Shown: positions 53,651 to 61,501 of the stretch, in pieces | Position numbering within the stretch: the first letter of the stretch is position 1 | How the letters are laid out: each line of letters opens with the position of its first letter | NCBI GenBank assembly: GCA_963743035.1 | Contig: CAVUOB010000005.1 | Coordinates: 313,450-377,449, forward strand | Source: PALSA-911 sp963743035 | GTDB taxonomy: Bacteria > Pseudomonadota > Alphaproteobacteria > Acetobacterales > Acetobacteraceae | Direction of reading: 5' to 3' | Length of the DNA: 64,000 nt | The notes under the pieces: generated by a model | What the model was told of the DNA's origin: nothing | What the model saw: only the letters and a program-made list of their open reading frames with translations | Database searches by the model: none | Translations under genes and position numbers: made by a program

Positions 53651-54543
53651 GCCTGCGCATCGTCACCATCGTCGCCCGCCATGGCGATACGACCTACCGT
53701 AATGCGCTCGATGAGCTCGATCGCTTCTATGCGAGGTTCCTGCCCGACGCGCGGCGCGAGACGATCGTCAGCGACAATTCCCTGGCGGAGACCTACCGGG
53801 AGCGGCTGTCGGAAACCGGTTTCCTGATAGGCGGATCGAGCTCGGCGCGGGAATTCTCCGCCTGGGACAGCGCGGTCGCATTCCTGGGCAGGCGCATTCT
53901 CGATTTCGACTTCGTCCATCTCGTCACCGCCGCGTTCCAGCAGCTCTATACCGCCTATCTCGAACGTTTCGATACGCGCATGCTCGCTGCGGTCCGAGGC
54001 AGGGCAGTCGCGGTGGGGCATATCGACCGCTACAATGAGCCGGTCCGGATGTTCGGCCGGGTTTCCGAGTCCTGGCTGCGCTCTTCCTTCCTGTTCCTCC
54101 CGCCGGCCGAACTGCGCCTGCTCGGCTCGCTGGTTTCCGTGACCGATGGCGCAGCGCTTTTCAGTGGCGATCCTGCCAACCCCTTCCGGGCCGACGCGCC
54201 GCTCGATCACGGATACCGGGAGAACATCCTGGCCTGGCTGACCGGCGATGGCACCGGCCAGGGCACCATGTGGCATAGCCGTTTCAAGCTCGACCAGGAG
54301 ACATTGGCGCTGTTCGAAGCCAAGACCCTGGCGATCCTGAACGAGCATGCGCTGACGATTCGCCTGCGTGCGCAGGGCTGCGCCAGCGTCGACGCGACCT
54401 GGCTTGCCACCCGCATGGCGCGCTTCGGCGGCACGGGGGTGCTCCAGGAGGCCATTCCACACTGGCGCGACCAATTGGCGGGCCGCGACGTGGACGCCAT
54501 GCCGCTGGAGGCGGAAGACGAGTTGCTCGCGGGCATAACCTGA
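53647..54543 (+). CDS. unknown protein of the glycan cluster, possibly glycosyltransferase-like
   Basis: This 298-residue soluble protein is not one I recognise. It starts LRIVTIVARHGDTTYRNALDELDRFYARFL, continues RRETIVSDNSLAETY and GFLIGGSSSAREFSAWDSAVAFLG, and then FDFVHLVTAAFQQLYTAYLERFD. The early strand-helix alternation and SDNS are reminiscent of nucleotide-sugar transferases of the GT-A type, but no clear DxD is present. The ATGA overlap with the glycosyltransferase gene implies a joint role. Last gene of the three-gene coupled set. Confidence 0.55.
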   Translation: MSLRIVTIVARHGDTTYRNALDELDRFYARFLPDARRETIVSDNSLAETYRERLSETGFLIGGSSSAREFSAWDSAVAFLGRRILDFDFVHLVTAAFQQLYTAYLERFDTRMLAAVRGRAVAVGHIDRYNEPVRMFGRVSESWLRSSFLFLPPAELRLLGSLVSVTDGAALFSGDPANPFRADAPLDHGYRENILAWLTGDGTGQGTMWHSRFKLDQETLALFEAKTLAILNEHALTIRLRAQGCASVDATWLATRMARFGGTGVLQEAIPHWRDQLAGRDVDAMPLEAEDELLAGIT

Positions 54544-54848
54544 GGCGGCTGCGATCCACCGTCCGCCCGGAATATTCCGGCGCAAGCCGCGGGACAGCCC
54601 GGAAAGCGGCATGTCCTCTGATCAGCGCCCTCGCCAGCGTGAGGCCTGCGGTCTGTTCCATCCATTTGGCCGCCCTCGCTGCGAACCTCGGCACGGCCGG
54701 CAGGATCGAAGGTGCCACGACCGCCAAACCCCGGCCGCTCGTGCGCGGCGTATCGACACGCCCACCGACTACTGGACACATAATCGGGAATCGGTCATGA
54801 AAACGGACTGGCTGCCAGATCGGGGGCTGAAGCGGGAGCATTGGCCGC
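54544..54848. other. 305-base intergenic region
   Basis: No gene, repeat or clear hairpin is seen between the unknown gene and the DUF1796 gene. GAGCATTGGCCGC just before the next ATG offers only a weak ribosome site. Confidence 0.5.
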
Positions 54849-55592
54849 ATGAATGTGATCGCGAGTGAGCGCGGCGCGCCTCGCATAGAATACGATGCCA
54901 TTTGGTCCCTGGGGACAAATTGCGAAATAGCGTACAATCTACGTGCATTCTACGGGTCTCAGACCACTGGCTTATTGGATTGGACCATTACTCCTCTGTC
55001 GGCCCTGCTCTGGCTGATCGAGCGCGGGTTTCAGATGGTCGGACCCAAATTTTCTGATGAGCTGGATTACGTAGAGGCTGATGGCACCGACAGCGTTGCG
55101 CATATCCCCACCGGGATTCTGCTGCACCACGCATTCAGACGCGATGACAATGACGCGATCACGCCAGAATGGCGCTCTGAAATACCTGCCGTCGCTGAAA
55201 AATATGCGTTCCTCGGCGACAGAATGGGGCGCCTTATTCGCGGTGCCCATAGGCCGCTGTTGTTCATCAACAGGAGCGGTTTGCATAGCGCCGTCACCCC
55301 AGATATCCGCTCACGCAGCGAGGATCGCGGCATTTACCGCGATGTACTCGACATGTTTGAGAACCGTTACCCAGGCGCGAATCCGACCTTTGCCGTGATG
55401 AACGGCTCGGCCAGCGCGCTGGAGGTCGTATCCCACGATCCGCGTGTGGTGTCGGCGACGGTCCACCACAACGGCGACTGGCATGAGGGGATTGAGGGGC
55501 ACTACGCCGGAAGTGCCAGCGGATGGCGAACGGCCCTGGCCTCACTGCCGATCACAATGCCGCAGGCGGAGGCGGGTTCAGGAGGCCCGTAA
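54849..55592 (+). CDS. DUF1796 putative papain-like cysteine peptidase
   Basis: This 247-residue protein begins IEYDAIWSLGTNCEIAYNLRAFYGSQTTGLLDWTITPLSALLWLIERGF in pieces, the DUF1796 pattern, where SLGTNCEIA holds the presumed nucleophile Cys and the downstream LDWTIT region is conserved. The family is predicted to be papain-like but no substrate is known to me. The first 450 bases are clearly lower in GC than the flanks. DUF1796 proteins often lie among glycosyltransferases, so a role in glycan or glycoprotein processing is plausible. Confidence 0.72.
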   Translation: MNVIASERGAPRIEYDAIWSLGTNCEIAYNLRAFYGSQTTGLLDWTITPLSALLWLIERGFQMVGPKFSDELDYVEADGTDSVAHIPTGILLHHAFRRDDNDAITPEWRSEIPAVAEKYAFLGDRMGRLIRGAHRPLLFINRSGLHSAVTPDIRSRSEDRGIYRDVLDMFENRYPGANPTFAVMNGSASALEVVSHDPRVVSATVHHNGDWHEGIEGHYAGSASGWRTALASLPITMPQAEAGSGGP

Positions 55593-55727
55593 TTGCGCGC
55601 AAGTCGCTGCGAGCCCATGTCTCGGCACGTGTAGCGGGCCATATACTCGGCGAGGATCGCTTTCCCCGCCCAGGACGCAATTCTGCGCCGTACCGGCATC
55701 GACGGGGGCTGAGGCAAAGCCCCCAGT

Positions 55728-55761
55728 CTTGCTACCGGTAGGCACTTGCTACCGGTAGGCA
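55728..55761 (+). repeat. perfect 17-base tandem duplication
   Basis: CTTGCTACCGGTAGGCA occurs twice in a row (55728-55744 and 55745-55761), each containing the palindrome TACCGGTA. Just before it, GGGGGCTGAGGCAAAGCCCCC forms a single hairpin like those of the multi-hairpin elements. It lies between converging genes. Confidence 0.75.
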
Positions 55762-55772
55762 GAGCCCAACCC

Positions 55773-57011
55773 CTACCGCCGCCGTTCCGTCAGCAGCACT
55801 CGGCTCTTGGCGAGGTTGGCGATTTCCTCGTTGGAATAGCCGTGCTGGGCCAGGACCTCGGCGCCGTGCTGGCCGAATTTGGGGGGCACGGCGCGGGTTC
55901 CTCCGGGGGTGCGGGAGAACTTGATCGGGGTGCCCAGGCCTTTGTAGTCGCCGAGTTCGGTGACCATTTCCCGGTGCAGCGTGTGCGGCGCGGCGGTGGA
56001 CTGGTCCACCGGCAGCACCGGGCCGGCGGGGACGCCGTTGCGGATGAGGTGCAACGAGATCTCGTTGCCGTCCTTGTCGGCAAAGGCGGCGCTCAACAGT
56101 TCCGTCAGTGCGGCGCGGTTCTGCATGCGGTCGCCGTTGGAGGCGAAGCGCGGGTCGTCGGCCTTCTCCGGCATGCCGAGCAGTTCGCAGAGCTTGCGGA
56201 ACTGGCCGTTATTGCCGCTGGCGATGAAGATCTCGCAGGTCCGGGTCGGGTATTTGTCGTACGGGATCAGGTTCGGGTGCGGATTGCCGGTGGGCATCGG
56301 CCGCTTGCCGTTGAGGAAGTAGTTCGGCGCCTGCGGGTGCAGCAGCGACATGCCGCAATCATACAGCGCCATGTCGATATACTGCCCGAGGCCGGACTGC
56401 TTGCGCTCATGCAGCGCCATCAGGATGCCGACGGCGGAATAGAGGCCGGTGCCCATGTCCACCATCGCGGTGCCGAGGCGCATCGGCCCGGTGGTGGGAT
56501 CGCCGTTCACGCTCATCAGCCCGGTCATCGCCTGCAGGATGGCGTCGTAGCCGGGCAGGCCGCCGAGCGGGCCGTCGGCGCCGAAGCCGGAGATGCGGCA
56601 ATGGATCAGGCCGGGAAAGCGCGGCAAGAGGTCGCGCTCGTAGCCGAGGCCCCATTTTTCCATCGAGCCGGGCTTGAAGTTCTCGATCAGCACGTCCGCG
56701 CCCTCGAGCAGGCGCAGCAGGACGGCCTTGCCCTCGGGCTTGCCGATATCCAGCGCGATCGAGCGCTTGTTGCGGTTGATACCGATGAAGTAGCTGGCAT
56801 CGCCATCGAGGAACGGGGGGCCCCAGTCGCGCACCTCGTCACCCTGCGGCGGCTCGACCTTGATCACCTCGGCGCCGTGATCGGACAGGATCATGGTGCA
56901 GTAGGGACCGCCGAGCACGCGGGTGAGGTCGATGACCTTCAGGCCGGCGAGCGCGCCGGCCGAGCGCGCCAGGCCCTTCCCCGCGGTGACCGGGGTAAGC
57001 GTTCCATCCAT
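55773..57011 (-). CDS. CaiB/BaiF family (class III) CoA transferase
   Basis: This 412-residue enzyme moves CoA between acids through an aspartyl-CoA anhydride. LAGLKVIDLTRVLGGPYCTMILSDHGAEVIKVEPPQGDEVRDW is the family start in pieces, NRNKRSIALDIGKPEGKAVLLRL the second block, and AMVDMGTGLYSAVGILMAL carries the probable catalytic Asp. It lies directly downstream of a two-subunit class I CoA transferase (no gap), an unusual stacking of two CoA-transferase types. The acid substrate is unknown. Confidence 0.9.
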   Translation of the reverse strand: MDGTLTPVTAGKGLARSAGALAGLKVIDLTRVLGGPYCTMILSDHGAEVIKVEPPQGDEVRDWGPPFLDGDASYFIGINRNKRSIALDIGKPEGKAVLLRLLEGADVLIENFKPGSMEKWGLGYERDLLPRFPGLIHCRISGFGADGPLGGLPGYDAILQAMTGLMSVNGDPTTGPMRLGTAMVDMGTGLYSAVGILMALHERKQSGLGQYIDMALYDCGMSLLHPQAPNYFLNGKRPMPTGNPHPNLIPYDKYPTRTCEIFIASGNNGQFRKLCELLGMPEKADDPRFASNGDRMQNRAALTELLSAAFADKDGNEISLHLIRNGVPAGPVLPVDQSTAAPHTLHREMVTELGDYKGLGTPIKFSRTPGGTRAVPPKFGQHGAEVLAQHGYSNEEIANLAKSRVLLTERRR

Positions 57012-57767
57012 CTAGGCAGCCTTTCCATCAGCAACGCGATGCCACACCTTGCGGCAGAATTCGGGATAGGTCTCCAGCATCTCGTCGCATACCGGACCAC
57101 GCAGCAGCGCAAGTTCGCGTTCCCCGGGATCGGGCGTGGCGGGAACATCCGCCGGCTCGTCGTAATCGAAGCCGGTGGCGGCGCGGACGCTGGCCGGGGT
57201 TTCGCCGGGATGGACGGAGACCAGGGTGAACCGGGCCCGGGCCGGATCGAACGAAAACACGCATTTGCCGGTGACCAGCGCCTGCGCCGTGCCGCGGCGG
57301 AACACGCCGGGTTCGGAGACGCCGGGGGCGGAGATGATGTCCACCTTGGGCACGAAGACGCGGGCGGAATGCTCCTCGCGGAACAGGATGGTGCGCGGGG
57401 TCATCATGTACATGAACGCCGAGCCGAAGCTGCCGGGGAAGCGCACCTTGCTGCCGGGCCAGTCGCCGGTGCCGATCAGGTTGATGTTGGCCTGGCCGTC
57501 GATCTGGCCGCCGCCGAGGAAGAACAGGTCGATGCGGCCCTGGCCGGTGAGGTCGAACAGCTCGCGCGTGCCCTCGGTGAAGGGGTTGCCGCTGCGCTTG
57601 TGCAGCAGCGAGAGGCGGACATTGCCGCCGCCCTTCTTCACCAGCCAGCAGGCGGCCGCCGGGATCGGGCTGGCGGCGCCGACGGCGATGTGGCGCGCCG
57701 GCGGGGCGGCGGGATCGGTGATCAGCCGGGCCAGGGCGGCGGCCATGTGCTCTTCCAGCGTGATCAT
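57012..57767 (-). CDS. CoA-transferase subunit B (class I, GctB/IpdB-like)
   Basis: This 251-residue beta subunit has HIAVGAASPIPAAACWLVKKGGG, the LFFLGGGQIDGQANINLIGTGDWPGSKVRFPGSFGSAF block in pieces and VDIISAPGVSEPGVFRRGTAQALVT. These match the subunit B of glutaconate-type or IpdB-type enzymes. I cannot assign the catalytic Glu of classic B subunits with confidence. Start ATG 57767 overlaps the subunit A stop. Confidence 0.82.
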   Translation of the reverse strand: MITLEEHMAAALARLITDPAAPPARHIAVGAASPIPAAACWLVKKGGGNVRLSLLHKRSGNPFTEGTRELFDLTGQGRIDLFFLGGGQIDGQANINLIGTGDWPGSKVRFPGSFGSAFMYMMTPRTILFREEHSARVFVPKVDIISAPGVSEPGVFRRGTAQALVTGKCVFSFDPARARFTLVSVHPGETPASVRAATGFDYDEPADVPATPDPGERELALLRGPVCDEMLETYPEFCRKVWHRVADGKAA

Positions 57768-58606
57768 TCGGCTGCCACCTTTGGGGCGACCGTTTGCGCG
57801 GTGTTGTAGACGTATTGGTCGAGGTATTGACGGAAGCCTGCCTCGGTCCGCGCCATTCTGGCGTATTCGGCGAAATGCGCGGCGTCGAACGGATGGATGT
57901 CCAGCAGGCCGATCGGCCAGGCGCCGCGCTCGGCGATCGCCACCGCCTCGATATAGGTGCCGTTGATGGTGCCGGGGGCGAGGCGCTCGTCTTCCAGCAG
58001 ATTGGTTTCCGACATCCGCTCCACCGTCAGCAGCACGCGGCGGGAGGCGTGGGCGATGGTGGCGAGTTCGCGGCGGCGGCCGACATAGACGTTGCCGTCC
58101 GCGTCGGCCATTTCGGCGTGGAAGATGGCGACATCGGGGTTGAGGGCGGGCAGCAGCACGATGGGGTCGGCGCCGTCGGAGGCAAACGGGTTGTCGATCA
58201 CCTTCCAGTCCGGGCGATGGGCCAGGATGTCGCTGCCGATGACGCCGCGCAGCGGCATGAAGGGCACGCCCTTCTCGGCCGCCTGGAGCATGGTGTGCAT
58301 CGCCGGGCAGGTGGCATCCGTCACGGTGAGGGTGCCGGCGGCGAGTGCCGCGGTGAAGCGCGGCGCCATGCCGGCCTCGCCCAGGGTGACGCCGCTGGTC
58401 TGGATGGAGGCGACGCAGCCGGCGCCGATCAGCAGGTCCGAGGCGTAGCCGGAGACGGGCACGCCGATCAGATGCAGGTTGCGCCTGCCGGCGCGCACGA
58501 GGGCGCGGGCCAGGGCGGAGGGCGGCAGGGAATTGTCCGGCGGCAGGGCCAGGGTGGCGCCGTCCGGCACCAGGGCCGCGAGCGCGTCGAGATCGAGCGG
58601 GGACAT
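57764..58606 (-). CDS. CoA-transferase subunit A (class I, GctA/IpdA-like)
   Basis: This 280-residue alpha subunit begins LDLDALAALVPDGATLALPPDNSLPPSALARALVRAG and carries LHLIGVPVSGYASDLLIGAGCVASIQTSGVTLGEAGMAPRF in pieces; the GEAGMAPRF stretch resembles the glutamate-bearing region of IpdA-type subunits. It is the first gene of the A-B-CaiB minus-strand unit, coupled to B by ATGA. It is divergent from the flavoprotein gene; 58607-58802 probably holds both promoters. Confidence 0.82.
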   Translation of the reverse strand: MSPLDLDALAALVPDGATLALPPDNSLPPSALARALVRAGRRNLHLIGVPVSGYASDLLIGAGCVASIQTSGVTLGEAGMAPRFTAALAAGTLTVTDATCPAMHTMLQAAEKGVPFMPLRGVIGSDILAHRPDWKVIDNPFASDGADPIVLLPALNPDVAIFHAEMADADGNVYVGRRRELATIAHASRRVLLTVERMSETNLLEDERLAPGTINGTYIEAVAIAERGAWPIGLLDIHPFDAAHFAEYARMARTEAGFRQYLDQYVYNTAQTVAPKVAAE

Positions 58607-58802
58607 CTGGCACCTCCCGGGGGTTTCCTGCCGTCTGGCGCCTCGGACCGCATGCGATCCCGCCGACCGGCATTACGATGGCGTGAACGTAGACTGTTTT
58701 TCGCCTGTGGCACAATCGGGGAGGATGCCCCGGGCGCAGGCGTCCGCGCCAGGATCCAGGCCGGTCCGGCGCCTCCCTGGCTGCGCCTCGGAGGGCATCG
58801 TC

Positions 58803-60176
58803 ATGATCCAATACGATTCCATCGTCATCGGAGCGGGGCAGGCTGGGCCATCGCTCGCCAAGGAACTCGCGGGCAGCGGCCGGAGCGTTGCCATCGTCGA
58901 GCGGAAAGGGTTCGGCGGAACCTGCATCAACACCGGATGCACGCCCACCAAGACCTTGATCGCCAGCGCCTATGCCGCGCACATGGCGCGACGGGCCGGG
59001 GAATTCGGGGTGATCATCCCGGCCGGCGTTCACGTGGACATGGCGCGGATCAAGGCCCGCAAGGACGCCATCGTGAGCCAATGGTCGGCTGCGACGGAGG
59101 CTGCCTTGCGGGCGACCCCGAACTGCACGGTCTATAAGGGCCAGGCGCGGCTGCTTTCCGCCCAGGAAGTGGGCATCGCCGACGATTTGCTCAGGGCCGG
59201 GCAGATCTTCCTCAATGTGGGCGGGCGGGCGGGCGTGCCGCCGATCCGTGGTCTGGAGAGCGTCGCCTACCTGACCAACAGCTCGATCCTGGATCTGGAG
59301 GTACTGCCGGAGCACCTGGTGATTATCGGCGGCAGCTATGTCGGGCTCGAATTTGCCCAGATGTATCGGCGCTTCGGCAGCGAGGTCACGGTGGTCGAGA
59401 CGGCCGCGCGCCTGATCGGCCGCGAGGATGAGGATATTTCCGGTGCGGTTCGCCAGTTCCTGGAAGCGGAAGGCGTGCGGATACTCGTGGGCGCCCGCAA
59501 CCTCTCGTTGATGCCGGAGGGGAAAGGCTGCCGGCTGCAGCTTGAGAATGACGCCGGTCCGGTCTCGATCGGGGGTTCCCATCTGCTGGTGGCCACCGGA
59601 CGCCGCCCCAATACGGACGACCTCGGGCTGGAGCGAGCCGGCGTCGCGACGGACGCAAGAGGCTATGTCCGGGTGGACGATCAGTTGCGGACCAGCGTGC
59701 CCGGGATCTGGGCATTGGGCGATTGCACGGGTCACGGCGCATTCACGCACACGGCCTACAACGACTTTGAGATCGTCGCAGGCAATTTGCTGAGAAACGA
59801 GGGCCGCAGCGTCCGCGATCGGGTTTCCGCCTACGCGCTCTATACCGACCCTCCGCTTGGGCGCGCGGGCATGACGGAGACGGAGGCGCGCGGGGCAGGA
59901 AAACAGGTGCTGGTCGGGCAAATGCCGATGTCGGACGTCGCGCGGGCGATAGAAAAGGGCGAAACGGCGGGCCTGATGAAGCTCGTGGTCGATGGCGGCA
60001 CCAAGGAAATACTCGGTGCCGCCATTCTCGGGGTCGGTGGCGACGAGGCGATCCATTGTGTCATCGACCTCATGCAGGCGCGCGCTCCGTACACGGTCCT
60101 GCAGCGTGCCATGCACATTCACCCGACGGTCGCGGAATACCTGCCTATGCTCGCCGGCGCGCTGGTGCCGGGCTAG
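58803..60176 (+). CDS. mercuric-reductase-like pyridine nucleotide-disulfide oxidoreductase
   Basis: This 457-residue flavoprotein has FAD site DSIVIGAGQAGPSLAKELA, redox cysteines Cys41 and Cys46 (GGTCINTGCTPTK), NAD(P) site VIIGGSYVGLEFAQMYRRFG, FAD motif PGIWALGDCTGHGAFTH and a C-terminal dimer domain with active-site His (AMHIHPTVAEYLP). There is no N-terminal metal-binding domain and no C-terminal CC pair, so Hg(II) reduction is not supported; a general disulfide or quinone reductase is more likely. ATG 58803 starts the conserved N-terminus. Confidence 0.87.
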   Translation: MIQYDSIVIGAGQAGPSLAKELAGSGRSVAIVERKGFGGTCINTGCTPTKTLIASAYAAHMARRAGEFGVIIPAGVHVDMARIKARKDAIVSQWSAATEAALRATPNCTVYKGQARLLSAQEVGIADDLLRAGQIFLNVGGRAGVPPIRGLESVAYLTNSSILDLEVLPEHLVIIGGSYVGLEFAQMYRRFGSEVTVVETAARLIGREDEDISGAVRQFLEAEGVRILVGARNLSLMPEGKGCRLQLENDAGPVSIGGSHLLVATGRRPNTDDLGLERAGVATDARGYVRVDDQLRTSVPGIWALGDCTGHGAFTHTAYNDFEIVAGNLLRNEGRSVRDRVSAYALYTDPPLGRAGMTETEARGAGKQVLVGQMPMSDVARAIEKGETAGLMKLVVDGGTKEILGAAILGVGGDEAIHCVIDLMQARAPYTVLQRAMHIHPTVAEYLPMLAGALVPG

Positions 60177-60269
60177 TTACGCCCATCCCGGTCATTCGCC
60201 GGTTGTAAGATGGTTCCGCCAAACAGACGTACGATGACCAGGTAGGCGGCCTGCATAACCTGCCGCCTG

Positions 60270-60480
60270 GTGTCGCGCACCGCGCGGCCGAATGCGGCGG
60301 CGCCGTGGCTCGATGACCGAAGGTCGCTCGGCGTGGCGGTGGGTGGGCTGGCGGTGCACCAGGACGCGGAGGTGACGTCGATCGGGCTTGACGATCCGGC
60401 GCTGGCGGCAGGCTGGTGGGATGCCGAGCGCGATGCGCGGCGCGTCTGGCGCTGGACATCGGGCGACGCGCGGATCGCGC
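60270..60480 (+). pseudogene. fragment resembling the C-terminus of a Hint-domain protein
   Basis: The frame gives WLDDRRSLGVAVGGLAV and LDDPALAAGWWDAERDARRVWRWTSGDARI, the pattern that ends many Acetobacteraceae Hint-domain (autoprocessing) proteins (LGV.V..L, LD.PAL..G.., RWT.GDA). No upstream Hint core (HC...N) is present. It probably is the leftover 3' end of a deleted gene. The assignment is from remembered family pattern and is weak. Confidence 0.35.
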
Positions 60481-60537
60481 GGCCTGAGCAGGCGCGCGCA
60501 GGCGCTTCAGCGCTGCCGGGCAGACACCGGACAGACG

Positions 60538-61176
60538 ATGGACAACTGCATTTATGTCATCTCCGGCCTGCCGCGCGCGGGTTCGACGCTGCTTGCCGCG
60601 CTGCTGGCGCAGAACCCGGCGCTGCGCATCTGGTGCGCGCAGCTGCCGGCGCTCGCGGCGCTGTTTCCGCAGGCGCGGGTGATCGCCTGCGTGCGGCACG
60701 TGCCATGGGTGATCGACAGCATCGAGAGTCTGATCCGGCGCAATTTGTGGCAGCCTTCGAAGATGTTCGAGGGCGACAACATGGGCACGATGTGGTCCCG
60801 CATGGAGGCATTGGCGGCGCCGGGGGGACCGCTGGGGCTCGCCTGGCACGCGCTGAAGCAGGCATTCTACAGCAACGAGGCCGGCCGCATGATGGTGCTG
60901 ACCTACGAGACGCTGACCAGCGATCCGGCGCGCGCGATGTCGGAGGTCTACGGATTCCTGGGGCTGGCGCCGTTCGCGCATGATTTCGAGCGGGTGGCAT
61001 TCGACGCCCGCGAGTTCGACGCGCGCATCGGCACGCCCGGCCTGCACAGCGTGCGCCCGAAAGTGGGCCAGGTGGAGCGCCCGACGATCCTGCCGCCGGA
61101 AATATGGGGGCGGTTCGAGCGCGACAGCTTCTGGCACGACCCGGCGCAGAACCCGCGCGGCGTGAAGGTGGTCTGA
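60538..61176 (+). CDS. sulfotransferase-family protein, internally shortened
   Basis: This 212-residue protein has the PAPS-binding P-loop CIYVISGLPRAGSTLLAALLAQNP (in part) at residues 4-26 and the second PAPS region ARVIACVRHVPWVIDSIESLIRRN. In full-length relatives 60-80 residues separate these two; here ALR is joined directly to IWCAQLPALAALFPQ. The C-terminal part (VLTYETLTSDPARAMSEVYGFLGL) is intact. An in-frame deletion is likely, so activity is doubtful. Confidence 0.7.
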   Translation: MDNCIYVISGLPRAGSTLLAALLAQNPALRIWCAQLPALAALFPQARVIACVRHVPWVIDSIESLIRRNLWQPSKMFEGDNMGTMWSRMEALAAPGGPLGLAWHALKQAFYSNEAGRMMVLTYETLTSDPARAMSEVYGFLGLAPFAHDFERVAFDAREFDARIGTPGLHSVRPKVGQVERPTILPPEIWGRFERDSFWHDPAQNPRGVKVV

Positions 61177-61501
61177 GCGGGGCTGGGTGCGATGATTGCG
61201 GCGCGTTGCGTTGGCGGATTGCGCTGCGCTTATCCGCCCTACGCTTGCTGTATTCCGGCACCGGGCGGACGAAGCTGCGGGCGGATCTGTAGCGGGTAGC
61301 GGAACCGCCGTTTGGTGGAAGCCGGAAGTAGGCTGTTTTGCGAGGCTTGATTGTCGGGTTGTCGGCTGCGGAGGCGAAGCCGACGTTGCCGGCCATTATC
61401 CTGAACGGTGGCCATCCTGCCAATTTCGGGCATGGCCCTGGCACCGGGCGCGCCACCGCCTGTAGTATCAGCTCATTCGATCCATATTCAGCAGGCTCAG
61501 G
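61177..61501. other. 325-base intergenic region with one REP-like hairpin
   Basis: No gene is seen. GGCGGATTGCGC (61213-61224) pairs with GCGCTTATCCGCC (61226-61238), followed by CTACGC; this resembles the widespread GTAGGGCGGATAAGCGC-type REP sequence of proteobacteria. The remainder has no recognisable signal. Confidence 0.55.

Noticed and set aside
57012..60122. 1036-codon minus-strand frame
   Set aside because: Only the part from 57767 to 57012 (CoA-transferase subunit B) is protein-like; the rest is antisense to the flavoprotein and out of frame with subunit A.
58803..60176. Mercuric reductase
   Set aside because: The N-terminal metal-binding domain, C-terminal vicinal cysteines and mer neighbours are absent; only the general flavoprotein core is supported.
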